Source: a virus. Taken from it: a DNA stretch of 41,871 bases. How positions within the stretch are numbered: position 1 is the first letter of the stretch; each line of letters opens with the position of its first letter. The stretch is taken from the IMG/VR virus record IMGVR_UViG_3300012208_000007, positions 1 to 41,871 of that record. One strand, written 5' to 3'. Shown here piece by piece: positions 38,403 to 41,871 of the stretch. The notes under the pieces are model-generated. The model had not been told where the DNA came from and made no database searches. It worked only from the letters and a program-made list of their open reading frames with translations. A program made the translations under genes and the position numbers.

Positions 38403-38563
38403 CTGACTTACTCATGCTGCTCTTGTGCTTGCGGCAGAACTTGCAATCCATAGAAGATCAGGCCGGAAACTATGGCTATCTGGATGAGCTTCCAGAGATC
38501 GCAGAAATGAAAAAGCTAGAACGAGCCGTTTTTGAGAAAGTGAATGAATGGAGCAAGTCGTGA
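38399..38563 (+). CDS. Small helical protein
   Basis: 54 residues, MTDLLMLLLCLRQNLQSIEDQ..., a hydrophobic start and an acidic helix. The ATG overlaps the zinc ribbon stop. Function unknown. Confidence 0.55.
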   Translation: MTDLLMLLLCLRQNLQSIEDQAGNYGYLDELPEIAEMKKLERAVFEKVNEWSKS

Positions 38564-38826
38564 AGCGCAAGAAACCAGCGATAAACGTATGCGTCGGTGG
38601 TTATGACTGCACCGGAGATGCAAACTGGAGTGTCGCGGACTTCCGTGCTGTAGCGAAAGTATTCTTGAGAGCGGCAGAAGCACTAGAAGCTGGGACGCAT
38701 GGTTGCATTGAGGACGAGGATGAAACCGCGTCAATCGGCTTGGATTTCGGCGGCCCGTTTAACGAAGAGGAAGGATTGCCGAGAATTCCTTGGGAGCAAG
38801 CGGTGGGAAACGATGCCAAGTCTTAA
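38560..38826 (+). CDS. Phage protein of unknown function
   Basis: 88 residues from a GTG overlapping the previous stop (GTGA); an ATG at 38548 would add four residues. INVCVGGYDCTGDANWSVADFRAVAKVFLRAAEAL, then an acidic C-terminus. Function unknown. Confidence 0.58.
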   Translation: MKRKKPAINVCVGGYDCTGDANWSVADFRAVAKVFLRAAEALEAGTHGCIEDEDETASIGLDFGGPFNEEEGLPRIPWEQAVGNDAKS

Positions 38827-39139
38827 TCGAGTAGTCGGTACCGTGTTAGTGTGCAGTTGTGTTCTTATAATCATATGCTACGGTCTTGGGGGATGTCCGC
38901 ACAAGCCCAAAATTCCTGGGTATCATTGGCACGGTTCAAACCTCTACGACGACAAAACCGGAGAGGAAGTTGCGGCTGTCGTAGCTTTCCCGTTCGGAAT
39001 TGACGCCTCCCAAGATTGTATATACGCAGCTTCAAAGGTTTCTTATCACGGCTGTAGTGATTGGGAGACTGGTCAGGAAGCGTACGATCACGTGGCTCTT
39101 GTGTTCGCTCAAGCGAGCGCCGCCAAGGGGAGGCCATGA
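38813..39139 (+). CDS. Lipoprotein-like small exported protein
   Basis: 108 residues. A leader RVVGTVLVCSCVLIIICYGLGGC has a GLGGC sequence close to a lipobox; the mature part has aromatic and cysteine residues. Could be an outer membrane lipoprotein or spanin-like protein. Overlaps the end of the previous gene by 14 bases. Confidence 0.52.
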   Translation: MPSLNRVVGTVLVCSCVLIIICYGLGGCPHKPKIPGYHWHGSNLYDDKTGEEVAAVVAFPFGIDASQDCIYAASKVSYHGCSDWETGQEAYDHVALVFAQASAAKGRP

Positions 39140-39158
39140 GGCAGGCGAAAGGAGCAAA

Positions 39159-39398
39159 ATGACTGACGCCGAACTAGCCACCGATTGGCTCTCGCGCACG
39201 TTCAAGGACACCCCGCTGCATCCGCAGGTGCAGAAGGAGTTGGAGGGGCTGCTGGCGAGACGGGCACTGGATGAGGCGAGATTCTTCTACGATGCGCTCA
39301 AAAGCGAGGCTGAATTAGAACTTCCATTCTGGCTTGCTGAGAAGTTCTCGAAGCGCCTTGCAGCCCTGCAAGCAACAGGTGATGGGGACCATGAATGA
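39159..39398 (+). CDS. Small helical protein (MTDAELA type)
   Basis: 79 residues from the ATG at 39159 after AAAGGAG. MTDAELATDWLSRTF; helical. Its first residues resemble the next gene's (MNDAELAREH), hinting at a distant duplication. Confidence 0.6.
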   Translation: MTDAELATDWLSRTFKDTPLHPQVQKELEGLLARRALDEARFFYDALKSEAELELPFWLAEKFSKRLAALQATGDGDHE

Positions 39399-39687
39399 CG
39401 CAGAATTGGCGCGGGAGCACAATCAGGCAAATGGTCGTTGCGGCTATCCTTGTTTTCCGGCAGCGCCGTGTATGTGGTGTGTGAAGCTAGCAGCCCTACT
39501 CGCGCGTGTCCGGTTGGAAGAAGCAGAGCATATTCAATTTGAAGTGAACTGGCGTTTAGGGAATGCGCTGTTGAGCGAAGATCCAAAAATAAAAGAGGCT
39601 CACAAGTGGTTAAAGGAGCATCTTGCGAGGCTTCGCGTTCCCCTAGAGCAAGCAGCAGGCGGGAGCGCCGCCGGAGGTGGGAAGTGA
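39391..39687 (+). CDS. Small cysteine-rich helical protein
   Basis: 98 residues from the ATG at 39391. CGYPCFPAAPCMWC near the N-terminus likely binds zinc, followed by charged helices. Overlaps the previous gene by 8 bases. Confidence 0.6.
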   Translation: MNDAELAREHNQANGRCGYPCFPAAPCMWCVKLAALLARVRLEEAEHIQFEVNWRLGNALLSEDPKIKEAHKWLKEHLARLRVPLEQAAGGSAAGGGK

Positions 39688-39887
39688 AGACTCTATTCGC
39701 AATCATATGCGTAATCAACCTTCTATTCATCGTTGGATTCGTGGCTACTCTAGTGTGGGCAGCTTTCGCCATCCATCAACATGATGAATTCCAGGACCGA
39801 TTCTTAATTTCCATGGTGTTCCAATTCGTATGTTTGGCTTTGATGGCCGTTAGGCGTGTATTGAAAGCTATAGGAGCATCTCGATAA
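39684..39887 (+). CDS. Two-span membrane protein
   Basis: 67 residues from a GTG overlapping the previous stop (GTGA). TLFAIICVINLLFIVGFVATLVW and MVFQFVCLALMAV are membrane spans with a basic C-terminus. Function unknown. Confidence 0.58.
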   Translation: MKTLFAIICVINLLFIVGFVATLVWAAFAIHQHDEFQDRFLISMVFQFVCLALMAVRRVLKAIGASR

Positions 39888-39935
39888 TTCTTAGGGACAG
39901 CCTAGCAGGCAGCAAGAAGGGGAAGGGAGCGGAAA

Positions 39936-40103
39936 GTGAAACTCCTGAAGGTTGAGTTGCTAAACGATGGATCTGAAAAACGCGATGATCGTGCCCTGAG
40001 CGTGACTCTTTCTATTCGCGCTCAGGACTTTAGTGCCCTGCAAGCAGCAGAAGGTTTCTATTCTCGAATACTTTGGGAAAGCGTGTTTGGAGTTAAGCCG
40101 TGA
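39936..40103 (+). CDS. Small protein of unknown function
   Basis: 55 residues from a GTG with AAGGGAG upstream. VKLLKVELLNDGSEKRDDRALSV is followed by an amphipathic C-terminal helix. Its TGA overlaps the next GTG. Too short for recognition by family. Confidence 0.55.
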   Translation: MKLLKVELLNDGSEKRDDRALSVTLSIRAQDFSALQAAEGFYSRILWESVFGVKP

Positions 40104-40744
40104 CACGCCAACAAGCTGGAATGAGTGCGCTGGAAGAACTGGTAAAGGTCTGGCGCGAGGCTGCTGACGCTTATCATACGCAAGCTGAGGCCAATCGCTC
40201 GCACGGTAAGGACGCCTTACAGAATCAAATCTATTGCGGAGCGTACCAAAACTGTGCAGATAGCTTGGAACGCGCCCTCCTAGCCACCGCCCTGCCCGAG
40301 CAGGCTGCGCCGCTGGACGATAGCTTTGCGGAGATCGTTAAGGACTTGCGAGAAGCTAAAGTCTACGGCCCAAACGGGCAGCCAATACTTGAAGCTCTCA
40401 ACTGGATAGCCTACAGGATTGAGCGCGCGCTCGCCGCCCACGATCAAAAGGTGCCGCTGGCCGCTTGGATGATCGAGAACAGCTTCGCCACCGGGCATGG
40501 CGACACCGTAGAAGACTTGCTGAAAGAACTGAAGTGGCAGATCGAGGAGCGCGATCAAAAGGTGCGGGCCGAAACGCTGGAGGAAGCGGGGAAACATAGA
40601 CCCGTCATCTATATTTTGAGTCACGATGAAGAAGCCCTTAGCACAAAATTCTGTTGTACTGAATGCTCTTGGATAGGAACCGTAGAAGAGTGGAGAGAGC
40701 ACATCCGGTCCCTCGCCGGAGCGGTGAGAAGGAAAAGTAAATGA
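40100..40744 (+). CDS. Phage protein with repeated DQKV motifs and C-terminal zinc finger-like site
   Basis: 214 residues. LERALAAHDQKV, found again as EERDQKVRAETLEEA, matches the motif in the protein at 5522-6052. The C-terminal FCCTECSWIGTVEEWREHI resembles a C2H2/C2HC finger. Helical overall; function unknown. Confidence 0.65.
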   Translation: MTRQQAGMSALEELVKVWREAADAYHTQAEANRSHGKDALQNQIYCGAYQNCADSLERALLATALPEQAAPLDDSFAEIVKDLREAKVYGPNGQPILEALNWIAYRIERALAAHDQKVPLAAWMIENSFATGHGDTVEDLLKELKWQIEERDQKVRAETLEEAGKHRPVIYILSHDEEALSTKFCCTECSWIGTVEEWREHIRSLAGAVRRKSK

Positions 40745-40905
40745 GTAAAACTCCTAATCAGATCATCAACGAATACATCCAACTATTGACGACCGGCCAT
40801 GTCAAAGGAATCGGCAGGGATTTTACGAAAGAAGAGACGGAACTATGTATTTCATTGCTCCAAGCGGTCGCGGCGGATATTGAATTTGAAGCACAGCGAA
40901 AGTAA
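40741..40905 (+). CDS. Small helical protein
   Basis: 54 residues, MSKTPNQIINEYIQLLTTGHV... ending LLQAVAADIEFEAQRK. ATGA overlap with the previous gene. Last gene of the plus run before a convergent terminator. Confidence 0.6.
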   Translation: MSKTPNQIINEYIQLLTTGHVKGIGRDFTKEETELCISLLQAVAADIEFEAQRK

Positions 40906-40937
40906 AAAAGAGGACTGCCTGGAGTAAAGCAGTCCTC
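40904..40937 (-). terminator. Terminator of the 40968-41162 gene
   Basis: Minus strand GAGGACTGC, loop, GCAGTCCTC, then six T. It lies between convergent genes and may also slow plus-strand transcription. Confidence 0.8.
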
Positions 40938-40967
40938 AGCCCAGCCAACATACCTGCCAATCGAAGT

Positions 40968-41162
40968 TTACTTCGCGCTGGTGTGTTTTTCAAGAATCAA
41001 ACCAATGATATTTTCTGCTGGAAAGGGAAGAGGCTTAAGTGGACCTAAAGCCAGCATTTTTTGTTTCAGCAGCTTGCATACTTCTAGGCGAACTGCGACT
41101 GTCCAGCCGCGATCGGCTAGTACGCTATTATGCGCTCCAAGGAGGATATTCCATCTCTCCAT
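40968..41162 (-). CDS. Small protein of unknown function on opposite strand
   Basis: 64 residues from the ATG at 41162, MERWNILLGAHNSVLADRGW..., with a basic central helix (RLEVCKLLKQKM) and a hydrophobic C-terminal half. It is divergent from the next gene and followed by a strong terminator, so it is an independent unit, possibly a regulator. Confidence 0.58.
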   Translation of the reverse strand: MERWNILLGAHNSVLADRGWTVAVRLEVCKLLKQKMLALGPLKPLPFPAENIIGLILEKHTSAK

Positions 41163-41236
41163 CTGGAACCGCCTTGTTGCTGCTATCCCCGAACTTCTAG
41201 TGGTTTAATTCGTACGCGTAAATCGCTACGATAGCA

Positions 41237-41482
41237 ATGGTACGCACGTTCAAGTACGGAAGTACTCCTATGGTCTTTCCCATCAACGTCGATAGCATGG
41301 AAACGATTGATGCCGACGTGAATAAATTTGCTGGTGGCTTTATCGTCGCGCGGGCCGAAGGGGAAAAGATTGTTGAAGTCTACCATTGTGATACGCAGTC
41401 GGAAGCGGATAGCCTGGCCCGCAGGTTATTCGAGGACAAACCGGGATATGTGGAAGTCTTTATCAAGGAAACCATTCATTGA
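41237..41482 (+). CDS. Phage protein of unknown function
   Basis: 81 residues, GGFIVARAEGEKIVEVYHCDTQSEADSLARRLF; a beta-alpha-beta-like profile. A TGGTTTAAT extended -10 sits at 41201-41209. Its stop overlaps the next start codon (TTGA). Confidence 0.6.
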   Translation: MVRTFKYGSTPMVFPINVDSMETIDADVNKFAGGFIVARAEGEKIVEVYHCDTQSEADSLARRLFEDKPGYVEVFIKETIH

Positions 41483-41775
41483 GTGACGACAAACGCCCTT
41501 TCACGAAAGATCAGCCACGCTATGGAGAGTCGATTCTCCATTGCGGCCATCCCGATAGCCGGCCACAGCATTTCTATAGTTTCGGTCCAGGCATGCCGGA
41601 AAAAGAATGGAAATCTGCTGATGGAAGAGTCGTGACATCGCGCTGGATGGTGTTGTGCGATGATTGCAACAAAATCTATGGGTTCACGCCTCATCTGGCA
41701 ATTCAAGCGGATGCTACATGGAAGGCACTCGATCCAGTGATCCAGGTACCGGAAGGAAGGAAAAAGAAACCATGA
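41479..41775 (+). CDS. Small zinc-site protein
   Basis: 98 residues from a TTG overlapping the previous stop. HCGHPDSRPQHFY and LCDDCNKIYGF give two Cys/His pairs. AAGGAA lies 9 bases upstream. The stop overlaps the next ATG. Confidence 0.58.
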   Translation: MSDDKRPFTKDQPRYGESILHCGHPDSRPQHFYSFGPGMPEKEWKSADGRVVTSRWMVLCDDCNKIYGFTPHLAIQADATWKALDPVIQVPEGRKKKP

Positions 41776-41871
41776 GATCAATATCACCAGTAATTCCAGG
41801 GATGGATTTGGAAGAAACTGTGATTGCAAGGAATCAGCCGCAGTACAATCCGTTGCCGGCGATCATCATCG
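41772..41871 (+). CDS. Partial phage protein, C-terminus outside window
   Basis: MRSISPVIPGMDLEETVIARN..., 33 codons to the window end, open. ATGA overlap with the previous gene. Too little to assign. Confidence 0.5.
   Translation, partial: MRSISPVIPGMDLEETVIARNQPQYNPLPAIII

Overview
The window looks like a stretch of a tailed double-stranded DNA phage (Caudoviricetes) or an intact prophage. It has a complete head and packaging module (large terminase, portal, head morphogenesis protein, prohead protease, scaffold-like protein, major capsid protein), a replication module (DnaB-like helicase and a probable initiator/loader) and dozens of very small genes packed with 1-4 base ATGA/GTGA overlaps. 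No host housekeeping gene, integrase or recognised lysogeny repressor was seen. Base composition is moderate and promoters resemble sigma-70 boxes. The host cannot be named from the sequence; the gene style recalls phages known only from metagenomes.

Layout. Bases 1-7.9 kb (minus): an appendage/fibre protein with a signal peptide, then a sugar island of four glycosyltransferases, a nucleotide-sugar dehydrogenase and a methyltransferase. 7.9-16.4 kb (minus): the head module, interrupted by two plus-strand cassettes built on five-base-periodic G-rich DNA. 16.4-25.1 kb (minus): small zinc-binding proteins, two ASCH-like proteins, a FkbM-type methyltransferase, an HNH protein, the helicase and the replication protein. 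25.1-27.4 kb: a control region with a long 5' hairpin, TAGGCA iterons, a palindrome, GGTTTG repeats, a CCATTTT array and two small genes that each carry a matching 5' stem-loop and a terminator. 27.4-34.3 kb: a small-terminase candidate (minus), then on the plus strand small membrane and zinc proteins, the large terminase, and a tRNA cluster. 34.3-41.9 kb: a dense plus-strand operon of small genes with a four-gene minus insert (34.7-35.75 kb) and one minus gene near 41 kb.

The most striking content is at 33.6-34.3 kb. Three tandem tRNA genes of different structure (two class I, one class II) all fold with a CTA anticodon, so all would read amber (UAG). Directly upstream lies a peptidyl-tRNA-hydrolase-2-like gene whose only plausible start gives Met-Thr-UAG followed by the conserved N-terminus. 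Several other genes end in TAG with an in-frame open continuation or an in-frame next gene. About 16 of roughly 80 hand-called genes, including the portal, end in TAG, so TAG has not been wholly reassigned. A programmed or conditional amber-readthrough system fits best. A second candidate novelty is the pair of promoter plus five-base-repeat transcripts at 8.15 and 12.4 kb.
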